A stretch of DNA of 64,000 nucleotides from Trametes villosa (Eukaryota > Basidiomycota > Agaricomycetes > Polyporales > Polyporaceae). Location of the stretch: positions 62,001 through 126,000 of the forward strand of contig PUDQ02000039.1 of the NCBI GenBank assembly GCA_002964805.2. The letters run 5' to 3'. Positions 44,440-53,814 of this stretch are shown in pieces; position 1 is the stretch's first letter; every line of letters begins with the position of its first letter. The notes beneath the pieces are model-generated. The model was not told the origin of the DNA. It searched no databases and was given only the letters and a program-made list of their open reading frames with translations. The position numbers were made by a program, and so were the translations under genes.

Positions 44440-45196
44440 ATTACCGGTCGAAATCCTGCACCGCCTTGTCAACGACTGCGGTTTGGAGAGCCTCCTGGCT
44501 TTGCGGTCAACGTCGTCTCACTTCCGCGAGCAAGTTACGCTGGTCCTCGAGAGCGACAGGCGAGCGCTGATACGCCACTACGTCGAGGACCCCGCTAGAC
44601 TGCTGGAGCACGTCGAAGAGGCGAGCGCCGTTATCGGGGGCTTCGCGGCGCTCAGCTTCCTCCTCCGCGACCCGGCTTTGCGCGCTCAGACCCTCGAGAT
44701 GTACGTGTCGGCGGAGCAAAGCGAACTGTTGGAGTTCCGTCTGCAAGACGACCTGCTGCTCGATCTAGACGACGGACCTGTCAGCGAATTCAACAACCAA
44801 CACCCTTTCGACACACCTGGGCATGTTACGCGGACGCGAACGTTCATCTGCCCGAACGGTCGACGAATCAGCGTTCACACCTCTCGGAGCTCGTCCGCGC
44901 TAGACCCCATCGCGATGACTCCAACGACTGCCCTCATCAACTGGATTTCCTTCGACGCGTTTGGCTGCGCGTACCCTGCCCTGACGCTGGCCAGACGAAG
45001 CATGGGGACAGCGCTCCAATCCCGATGGTGGTACATGCAGCACGCGTGTCACAAGCTACTCGCGGCTGGCTTCGACATTCGCGAGGGGCCGGCCTGCTGG
45101 GAGGAGCTTCGACATGCCGTCCCCAGTCCTCAACGAGGTCACGCGCAGCCATGTCTGCGGGCCTTGTTCCTGTGCCCGGTTTACTTTTTTTTTTAA
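44440..45196 (+). pseudogene. F-box protein, paralogue of 40149, 3' end apparently lost
   Basis: Exon from the acceptor CACATAG (ending 44439) with an F-box LPVEILHRLVNDCGLESLLA and LRSTSSHFREQV. Later it reads ICPNGRRISVHTSRSS and WISFDAFGCAYPALTLARRS, matching the GCAYPALT segment of the 40149 gene. The frame runs into a T-rich tract and stops at 45194-45196 (CPVYFFF), 23 bp from the end of the Helitron ORF on the other strand. The original C-terminus was probably replaced when that element arrived or was truncated. The start exon was not found. Confidence 0.6.
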
Positions 45197-45219
45197 ATTA
45201 GGTGTTTTTTGAAGTAGAT

Positions 45220-48200
45220 CTATAACAACATCAGCATGACCAGGCAATACTCCTCTCGATCGCCCTTGTCGAGGCGAGGCAGTGCGCGTCCGACGTAGTT
45301 CAGAACGTACTGCGACGAGGCAGCACGTGTGTACACACCATGCGAGGCAGCCAATGGGTGAGCGGGCAAGAACCGCTGAGGCCCCTTACTTGTACCAGAC
45401 GAGCCCGGTGCGGACGCGAACGTTTCCTTGGCACGGAGTTTGCGAACGTCCGTGGTAGCCAGGAAATCATACAAACACATGTCAGCGTGAGCGTGTGGAC
45501 GGAACAAATAGTCATTGACCTTATGAAGCGCGACAACCTCGCTATCCTCGACGGCGAGCATAACCGGCTCCCCGGAATCCAGGGGGTCCGGGACAGGGTT
45601 GTCACTGATGTGTGAGTCGTCCGGTTCAGGTCCAACCGTCAATGTACGTCGAACGGCCAGGAGATACGAGTACCAGTAGAAGACTTTGAATTGTTCGTTA
45701 GTGTAATGATCGGGGTTGCCGAGCAGATAAGCACAGACCTGTGGGCCACCGATTTCGGATGCCGCAGTCATAGCGTTCACGACCTTGACGAGCAACGACC
45801 TCGCGCGCTGTTCTCTGTCCTCGGACGAGGCGCACAGCAACTCCGTGTTACGATCCAAGACCGACCGCACGGCTTCGAAGAAAGCGTGGGTTGTTAGGGT
45901 GGACTTTGTAATGTAGTCGGTGATGTAGGCGATGATAGCCTTCACCTGGGTACCTGATAACAAGCATGTGACGTCCGAGTTAGATCGAACGACATGAGAC
46001 ATAACGGGGTTATAGGTATTGAGAAACGGTTCCGATTTCGCGAAGCGGATGGCCCCAGACTCGCGGTCGATCTCGGTTGCAGCCACGAGTGGCCGAGGGA
46101 AGCGCGCGCGGCAGTACGCACCTTTAGTGCGCCAACAGCCCTTGCCGTGGCTCGGGTCGTGACGGTTAGAGCAGAACACGAGCTCGTCTGTATCGAGAGT
46201 GAAGCGAGCCAGCCATTCAGCCAAAAGTTCATCGTCAACAGCGGGGGGGGGAGCAAGCGCAAGAGTCGTCGCAGGATCGCGCACGGAACTTCGTAGCCGC
46301 CGCGCGATTTTCTTTTCGCCAGTGGGTAAGTCTTGCACATACTCCTCCTCCAACCGTGAGGCCAGTTGCTCGCCTGTGTGGGCCAAGAAGTCGCCCGTCA
46401 CGCAGTCGGACAACCACTGTAGAAGGCGGACTTCAAACTCGGTATCGGCGAGGAGGCGGTCGCGAATGACCTGCGGAGACGGGCAGTCTTTAATCCAGAT
46501 GAGGGAATGCAGGTGGAGAGTTAGCCGCCCTTGAGCTTCCACCGTACCGTAATAGGCGTCGGTGGGTCCAAAGAGACCAGGGCGTGAGTCCCCGTATCGA
46601 AGGATGCAGTCGATGAACATTTGAACCACCTTATCGAAGAAGCGTGCAGCGCCCACGGGATTCTGCGCGATAGCGCGCAAGCGATCATTACTGTTGCGAA
46701 GCAGGGGGAGGCGGTCGGAGAGGTCCACCTTCTCGCCGCAGTAGTACAGGCACAGGGGGTTCTTAAAGTCAGCGGGCGCGAAGGTGACAAAGAACACAGG
46801 AGCACCTTTAGCATAAATGAGCGATTTGATCTCGTTTCGTTGGTACTTACGGGTGGTGTTAGAGCCCTTGACGTGGCCCGCGATGTGGTCGACAAACGTC
46901 ATCAACTCGAAGCACTCCTTTTCAGCGTCGGACTGGGGGCGAACGTAATCGCCGTTGGCGCCGCGGGCGATGATGGCGTCCAGCGCCTCGCGGCTGAGGT
47001 TGAGAATTCGGTCAGCGACAGTGCGAAAATCCTTGCGAGCCGTGAGCAAGAAGCCTCCTTGGGAGGAGGCGCGTATTTGCTCGTGATTGAAGACGATGAA
47101 GGGGAAGCACCGGTCGGTCTGAAAGCGCCGGTCCCCGTACATGAGTAAATCACGGATGTGTGAAGTACGATCAAGGCGAACGGAGATGGAGGTGTTTTCA
47201 AAGCCACCGACGCCGTAAGGGAACAACCAGGGAAACATACGTGGGAAGAGCTCAGGGTTGTGGAAGATGGACTGCGGAGCAGCATCGTGGCCATATGCGA
47301 GGGCGGCGTTGCCGTCTTCGAAGTGGCGTACGGCGAGCGCGATTTTCGCCTCATAGGACATACGAGTCAGATCGGGCGCGTGGAGGGTATGTACTATGAA
47401 CGAGGATGCGCCGTCGGACACCGAGTGTTCAGAGTGGGCGGTGTAGACGGGAAGGTTCTCAGGGCCGGATACAGAGGAGTGAGGGCGATGGACGATGCCA
47501 ACGGGTGGCGCATTCTCTTCGTAGGACGCGAGGTTCTCATAAGAAATTTCGATATCTGCATAGAGCGGATTGTTGAGACTGAGCCACTTCAAGGCGCGCA
47601 CGACGACGTCGCGGCGGACTAAAAACGGAGTCCGGCGAATGTCCTCGTCAGACGGTTTAGCTGAGCCTACGAACAGAATTGCGAGACAAAGTTCAATATC
47701 GCTACGAGGAGGAGGGAGAGCGTTGTACATTCTGGATACAGGTTGGCCGAAAACAATGACATTAGTAGCGAGGAAGCGCTGACCGGAACGGGCGACTTGT
47801 GCGACACAGAAGCTATGGCGATGCCGAGCTATGAGGAGTTGCTCGACGTACGATAGGCCTTGCAAGACAGGAGGCTGCGCGCCAAGCCACTTCCCGTTAG
47901 CGAGGGCGTGGCGAGGCAGTGAGTGGTTGCGCAAACCGCGCACACAAGTGCCGCAGGCGTGCATGGAGGGGACGCCGTCCACCACGCTGGTAGCGGGGGC
48001 GAACAAAATCGGACCGGGGATATCGACGAGGGGATCAGTTGAAGAGAGACGTTCACGCCTAGTAAGACCCGGTCTTACAAGAGGAGAGAGATCCAACGAG
48101 GACTGTGCGAGTAGGGCGAGATCAGATGTCAATACGAAACGGGCGCATATGGCACAAGGGGCCTCGTTGACGGCGCTAGGCGAGCAGGCAGCCGACCAGT

Positions 48201-48724
48201 CGGAAACGAATTCCGCCTTGTGGGCGACTGATAAGGGCGGCGGCGGAAACGAAACGACGGGCATAGAAGGCTGCTCGCAGAGGGATTGGGAGGACGAAGG
48301 TGTGGGGGGAGGAGTTATAGGCATGGGAATGAAAGTGTAAACATAAACCAAACCGGCGCAAAAAGAGTCGCATACGTGGGTGGACAACAGACGCAGGAGG
48401 GCGTCGCGGGACGTAGAAGTTCGGGAGACGGTGATACGGTGTGCACGGACCAGAGCACGAAGCTGGACGGCGTTACAAAGGGACACGACCTCAGCCACGG
48501 GGCGAGGGACAGCGAATGAGTTTGGCAAGAGACCGTCCTCGGAGAGTTTTTGAGCAGGCAGGGCATGCGAGTAATGAATGGAAGCGAGCGGCGACGGCGG
48601 GAGTTGGCCGAAGGTAGCGATGGGAAATGCAGAGAGCGGCGGATGAGGGCGTCGGCACGAGCAGGTGCCTGCGATTCAGTGAGTGGGATATTAGACGCAG
48701 CAGGGCCGAAGACGTACCAGTCAT
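45220..48724 (-). CDS. Helitron Rep protein, helicase half missing, 1,151 aa
   Basis: Minus strand: short first exon 48724-48718 (ATG ACT G), 49-nt intron (GTACGT...CGCAG), then 48668-45220. The Helitron-like N-terminal domain reads FPRMFPWLFPYGVGGFENTS, DLLMYGDRRFQ and PVFFVTFAPADFKNPLCLYY. The Rep/HUH motif is LTLHLHSLIW (His721 and His723), and the two catalytic Tyr are in AYITDYITK (Tyr917 and Tyr921). This enzyme nicks and joins DNA ends in rolling-circle transposition. Autonomous Helitrons continue into a Pif1-type helicase; here the frame stops right after YCLVMLML, where that domain would begin, so the element is defective or split. No clear CTRR end with hairpin was found beyond 45220. 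Confidence 0.9.
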
Positions 48725-48898
48725 GACGCAGCGAAGTGGAGCCTGACGGCGGATACCCAGAAGAGGGGTGGAGGAACCTGGAGGAGAGAAGAATTACACG
48801 ACGAGCATTCAGGAAAAGAGTCTAGGCACCGGAAGGACGCGGAGGGTGGATAAAACCGGGTGGTACGGTCAAGGTCACGTGCACCCTGCACCTCGATA

Positions 48899-48927
48899 CT
48901 AGCTGATAATCCGATTCTTGTGGAATC
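48899..48927 (-). other. candidate Helitron-type terminus (hairpin + CTAG)
   Basis: On the minus strand CCGATTC-CACAA-GAATCGG forms a 7-bp stem, followed 8 nt later by CTAG and then T. That is the layout of a Helitron 3' end. It lies 175 bp upstream of the Rep ATG, so it would belong to a different Helitron inserted next door, or be chance. Confidence 0.35.
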
Positions 48928-49109
48928 GGAACATGAAGGTGAGCTCCGTCCACCGCGCTCGATCCCGACCGTGCTCACCATAGCTCATAGAACCCTTCCT
49001 CCGGCCTCAACACTACCGTCCATTTTGCCCTTCGCGCGCACAGGGACACGCTCGTCTGCGCCGCCGCACGTGTTCATGGGTCCGAGTCTCCACAACGATC
49101 CCCTCCTTT

Positions 49110-50600
49110 CCACCGCGCTCGTCTCCCGCCGAAGAGGACACGCTACCGTCCAGACGCCCCCCAGTCCGCGAGATGTGCTGGAGAGGCCCCTTGGCCGCAC
49201 AGTTCGCTGTCTTGCAATTGTGCGAAAAGAGTGCCACGAGTTTCACAAGATGACGTTGAGTCAGTCGATCAGGCCCGACTGGATTCACGGCCTCCCGGCG
49301 CTCGGCACGCAGAAGCCCGATGTGCTGCTGGTGGGCCACTGGAAGACTGCTACGCTGTACGACCACCCGTTTGCGTACACCGCCGCAGGTGAGTGTGCGT
49401 GTCTCCGCGCGGCCGTGGGCAACGCATGTCTGACTGACCACTTTCGAGCAGAAGTCCCGCTGCGCCGTACATCGTCGCGCGAAGCCCCGTCCTCGATGTC
49501 GGATCGCCCCCGGCGCGATCTTCTCCTCGAGAGCCCTCATCGATGAATGCGCCAGCACACACAAGTTATGCTCATGTGTCCCGCCGCCCTCCGATGGCCC
49601 CCTCCCCACGCGACTCATCGACTGCACTCCCCCGGTGTCCGCCTCGTCCCGACCGAAAATCCACTGAGCTACGTGTGGGGCCAAGCGCAGCCAGACCAGA
49701 CAACGCAAGCCAACCTGGCGGTCTACTCTGGCGCGATCGACCCGGCGCTCCTCCCGCAGGCCGTCCGCGACGTGGACTGCGCGTGCCCTCGGGTCCCGGT
49801 ACATGTAGGCTGACAGCCTGTGCTTCGTACAGGTCTCGCACGCGCACAAGCCGCACGAGCCGGCGGGCTGATGCACTGCATCTACCACCGCACCTACTTG
49901 ACCATCGTGGCCGCCAGCGTGCCGCGGGTCAGCGAAGAACGGCGGGCGAACCCGAGCGACGTCGCCCTCCTTTTCGTCTGCCCTCGCCGGCGTCCACATG
50001 GACAGCAGCTCGTCATGACCGTGCACCTCTCCAGGCTCTCCAGGGGTAAGGACGGGCCGACCTCCGCGCGCAGCCTGTGCCCGCAAGAGCCGCCGATGCC
50101 CCCCGCACGCCCGTCTTCGCAACCCCCACCCTACAGTTGAACTGCCGAGACGCGATCCAAAACATCGGCTGCGCCTTCCGCTCCCTCTACTTCCCGCGCG
50201 AGCACTTCCCCCCAGACGTCCCTCGTGCCCCGGGGCACGCTCGAGCACCGCCGCCTGCACGACTCCGCGTGGTGGGCCGTCTCCGGGGGTCAAGCTCGTC
50301 GCGTGTGGCGCGATCGCCGGCGAGTTCGCGCGCATGCTCGGCGCGGACGGCGTCGACGGCCCCTGGCGCCCCGCGCTCCTCCGCGCAGGCTGCTGTGGTG
50401 GCACCGCAAGCTTACGCCCGGCGCCGCGTTACCGCGCCGGCGCCAGGGTATCGTGCGCCGCCTTAGTCCGGGACGTCCGTCGACGGGCGGACGTGCCTCC
50501 TGGAGGAGGGGGCGAGGGTCGCCGTCGCCGAGGTGGCGGCGTGCAGCGTTCAGCTCAAGGACCTCGATCTGCGTTTCGGGCAGGGCACGGTCGTGTCCGT
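49110..50600 (+). pseudogene. second HET-domain relic, paralogue of 27278-29478
   Basis: Fragments in changing frames follow the order of the first HET gene: CWRGPLAAQFAVLQL (about 49172), a donor GTGAGT at 49388 and acceptor near 49450, PYIVARSPVLDVGSP and RALIDECASTHKLC (49468-49570), LSYVWGQAQPDQTTQANLAV and DPALLPQAVRDV (49660-49775), DSLCFVQVSHAHKPHE, RTYLTIVAASVPRV (49889), CRDAIQNIGCAF (50143) and KLVACGAIAGEFARM (50290-50335). Stops and frameshifts separate the pieces, and the region between 49620 and 49660 has lost sequence. It is clearly a decayed HET gene; the similarity in order and intron position to the first copy argues for duplication before decay. Confidence 0.8.
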
Positions 50601-51426
50601 GGTCCTCCGTGCGGGTGTGGCGCCGTGCACGCGGACAATGTGCACTCACACGGCACATCAGCCCACTGCCCAGAATATTCGGCCAGGATATTCACAGGGG
50701 TAAGTGAGATACGCGGGCGAGCCCAATCCCGTAGGTATCAAGGGCCCGGATATTTGAGATATTCCCGATATAGTAGCTACGCGCTCCCGTGATTTGGGCG
50801 GTTGGGGGACGTGCCATCGAGGACGTGCCTACCGCGGGGAGGTTTGGGGAAACATGCTCAGTATCAGGCCAAAATTTACGCGCGTTACTCGTTTTCAACT
50901 CGTTATTATCAGGAGGTTCATTAGATCGGACAAGTCGATTGCAATATTTCTAGGCGGACGCATTGTCCGGCGCTAAATGCAGCGCGCTCTCGCGCGGCAC
51001 TGATTGCGCGCGCCGCACATCCCGCCCTCCGCCTCCCGCCCTCGTCGTTAGAGGCGGGAGGCGGGAGGCGGGAGGCGGGAGGCGGGAGGCGGGAGGCGGG
51101 AGGCGGGAGGCGGGAGGCGGGGAGGTAGGCGCCGGCGGGCGGGAGGCGCGTGGCGTCGTGGGGAACGGCGCCCAGGCACCACGGGCGCCGGCACGGGGCG
51201 GCAGATCGTAGTTAGATCTGGGGAGGGGCGGGCGGTCTAGACTTGGGGCGGGGAGCGCCGGCGGGGGCGGGGCGAGAGACAGTGCCGACAGTGCCGGGGA
51301 CAGTACATACCAAACAGGGGATACGTGCCCTGGGGGCACCCGGGGGATTTGCTGGGGGACGGATAAAGGGGATCGGAGGCTAAGAAGCCTAGTCCGCGTG
51401 TCGCACTGATGTGCCTAATACTGTAA
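50601..51426. other. gene-free, GC-rich, with a heptamer minisatellite
   Basis: No gene. Contains the GGCGGGA array at 51052-51125 and two tracts rich in GGCG on one strand. Confidence 0.5.
51052..51125. repeat. (GGCGGGA)n minisatellite, about 10 units
   Basis: Uninterrupted 7-bp units AGGCGGG from 51052 to 51120, with a slight variant at the right end. The G-runs could form a G-quadruplex. A related GGGCGGG-rich stretch follows at 51220-51275. Confidence 0.92.
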
Positions 51427-51705
51427 GGCCCCGTTCGGACACCGGGATAAGAGTAGGGTAGGACTAAATCTCGTAGACTGGTGGAGCAGATCTAGTCGAT
51501 GCGGAGCGGGATAGGATGATCGAGTTGGGTAGATCTCGCGCTCATGCGTGTATGTAGCCTGGTGGCAGCGCCTAATTCTCCAATCCCCGCTCCAAGTTTC
51601 CGGCCGTCGGTCGGGATTGAGGCCTATGCGGTCTGTCGGCGGTCTCTCTGTAGACAGCGATTTTGGCGGGTAACCCTAGTCTTATCCCGGCGTCCGAACG
51701 GGGCC
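51427..51705. mobile_element. 279-bp MITE, PIF/Harbinger-like
   Basis: Ends begin GGCCCCGTTCGGACACCGGG and, on the complement, GGCCCCGTTCGGACGCCGGG, extending about 33 bp with two or three mismatches. TAA flanks each side (51424-51426 and 51706-51708), the 3-bp TWA duplication typical of PIF/Harbinger and Tourist MITEs. No coding capacity. Confidence 0.88.
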
Positions 51706-51784
51706 TAAAGTGATGAGACCCGGGTTCACCCGGGATTGTCTGTGTTTGGCTCAACCTCGATTTCTCTTGAGCGCTCGGTTTTTA

Positions 51785-52039
51785 CAGCTGTTATCAGATC
51801 GATAGGCCTCCCGCGGAAAAATCGCATTTTGGCGGTTGGGACTCAGACGTGGCGGAGATTCCCCACGGGGCAGGCGCCTACGCTGCCTTGGTGGCACGCT
51901 GTGGCACTCCCCTCAGAAGCGCGCACCGGAGGCAGGTACGCGGACTTGCGCGTTGATAAACGCGCGTTTCCCGCATCTCCGCCCCAAACCAACTGCATGC
52001 GATGATTTTTGGAGGAGCCTATCGATCTGATAACAGCTG
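51785..52039. mobile_element. 255-bp MITE with TA duplication, Tc1/mariner-like
   Basis: Terminal inverted repeats start CAGCTGTTATCAGATCGATA and are perfect for at least 23 bp, with weaker pairing (GTTGGG...GGCGGAGAT) up to about 100 bp in. TA flanks both ends (51783-51784 and 52040-52041). Non-coding. It lies 79 bp from the preceding MITE. Confidence 0.88.
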
Positions 52040-52205
52040 TAATCCACACCTCGCCTGGTGATCGGAACTAATTACCTCAGTTAGTCGTAGCGCCCACCAC
52101 CTCCGAGTCGCACAGTGACAATCCCTATCGCACACAACGACACCGTCTACACCTCGCCACGATGACAGTCTTATCCGTAAGTGAAACTCTGAGCCTGTCG
52201 TCTGG

Positions 52206-52664
52206 ATGCTTATCTTGATGTCTATGGAGGATCAGCATCAGCAACACTCCCTACAAGCACGGTCGCAACGATCCGATCCGGCTTCAACAGACTCGGACTT
52301 GGAGCACGCCGGCCACAAGCACACCTACCAGACTGTCGAGAGCCACACCGCCGTACTCACTAAGTATGGCATCAAGATCCGCGACTTTGCGTACGAGCAG
52401 CTGCTTCCCCCAGTCAAGATGGTGCCGCGTGTCCAGCGACGAAACCAGCCTCAGGGCAGAGGGCGCCCTCTCAAGCGCACGCGCGACATGCTCAAGTCCC
52501 GAGAAGAAAACGCATCAGAAAGCGATATCGAGGATCCCTCTGTACCCCGCTCGTGGTATATTGACTCCAGCTGTATTGGCGTGAAGAATCGGTCGCGCTA
52601 CCCCAAGCGGGTACGGGCACCCACTCCAAGTGCGTGGGATACGCCATCTAGAACGGCGGCGTAA
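52206..52664 (+). CDS. small basic protein with an AT-hook-like motif, 152 aa
   Basis: ATG 52206 (in-frame ATGs also at 52218 and 52224) to TAA 52664. Gln/Ser-rich start, then VLTKYGIKIRDFAYEQLLPP, a basic patch QGRGRPLKR with the AT-hook core RGRP, an acidic stretch (ENASESDIEDPSV) and SWYIDSSCIGVKNRSRYPKR. Likely nuclear if expressed. The family is not recognised; it may be one exon of a longer gene. It starts 167 bp after the mariner-like MITE. Confidence 0.5.
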   Translation: MLILMSMEDQHQQHSLQARSQRSDPASTDSDLEHAGHKHTYQTVESHTAVLTKYGIKIRDFAYEQLLPPVKMVPRVQRRNQPQGRGRPLKRTRDMLKSREENASESDIEDPSVPRSWYIDSSCIGVKNRSRYPKRVRAPTPSAWDTPSRTAA

Positions 52665-53814
52665 GACTCGGCTTGCGCATCACGCCAAGTTCGTCTTGAG
52701 ATGAAGGCAAGTACTCCGCTCACTCTATGCGAGGTTTGCACGAATTAACAGGTACTGTTGTGTCTCAACTATAACAGCTAACATCACGCTGCCATCACTC
52801 ATACCGATAGTTGTGCATGTCATCCTCCGGGTAAACCATCATCTTATCGTTTTTTATAAGCAAGTGCGGTAACATCCTCCTGTGCTTGCCTAGGCTGCGC
52901 CACCGATTATAGTCTGTTCAGCGTCAGAATCATCAGTCTGTAGGCGACCGGTGACAGGGCTCTGCAAGCTCTGTGACTATCTAGCTTTCTTCATTCTAGC
53001 GCAGCCTGATGTCTGGACTCTGCTACCACGAGCATCTGCGCCGACTCCAAGCCCGCCCTCGCCGCTCGTACCAAACCGGAGGGCTGTTGAAGACACAACC
53101 CGGGGCGTGAAGTTGGAGCAAAACTCGCGACCGATGTTGCGCGCCCGCGACCACAAGGCGGCTGCCTTAAGACTCGCACGCCCGTGACCACCAGGCGACT
53201 GCGCTTAGCCTCGCGCGTGGGGTTCCACGACCGCCGACATAGCTCGGATTGCAGGGCGTCACTTGCCGGTGCACTTGCATCTCAAGACCGCTGCCCTCAT
53301 TGTAGCATCAGGCACGATGGAAGCCCGGAGCACGAGGTCCGGGAACGACTCGCTGCTGGCGTTGCACGACGACGGGCTCGCATACCAGGGCTTCCGCTGT
53401 CACCGTCAAACCAGACCGGAGGGCCATTGCAGCCCTAGGCACCGAGTTTGGGGGGACTAGCGTCCGGCGTCGCACGCCTGACCACTCGCGTCGCATGCGC
53501 GACCATTCGCGTGTCCATGGCCATAGGACGACCGCCCTCAGCCCGTGGAGGGCGAAGACTCGCGGCGGTGTCGCTCGCCGGCACACTCACCTCTCAATAC
53601 AACCGCCCCCGCCGTCGTGCTGGAAGGCGTAATGGCGTTTACCGCAGCTCGAGCCGCGGAGTCGAGGACGACTCGCGGCTGCCGCCGCATAACACGACCA
53701 CCCTGAGCACGGGTAGGACGCAACAGCCGCAGACACAGCTCGGAGCACAAGAGGACTCGCCATGGGATCTTCCTCGACGACGAGGAGTTCACGCGCGCTC
53801 ACATCGCGGCCTTT
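52665..53814. other. no supported gene
   Basis: The stretch 53040-53540 has loosely repeated words (CGACCACAAGGCG, GACCACCAGGCGAC, AAACCGGAGGG, CAGACCGGAGGG), perhaps a decayed minisatellite. No coding series. Confidence 0.4.

Noticed and set aside
49013..50404. 463-codon minus-strand ORF.
   Set aside because: It is the antisense shadow of the HET relic, whose sense-strand pieces are recognisable; its composition (Arg/Gly-rich) is typical of antisense GC-rich frames.
52900..53800. Possible CRISPR-like spaced repeats.
   Set aside because: The repeated words are irregular in length and spacing and the context is eukaryotic; at best a decayed minisatellite.
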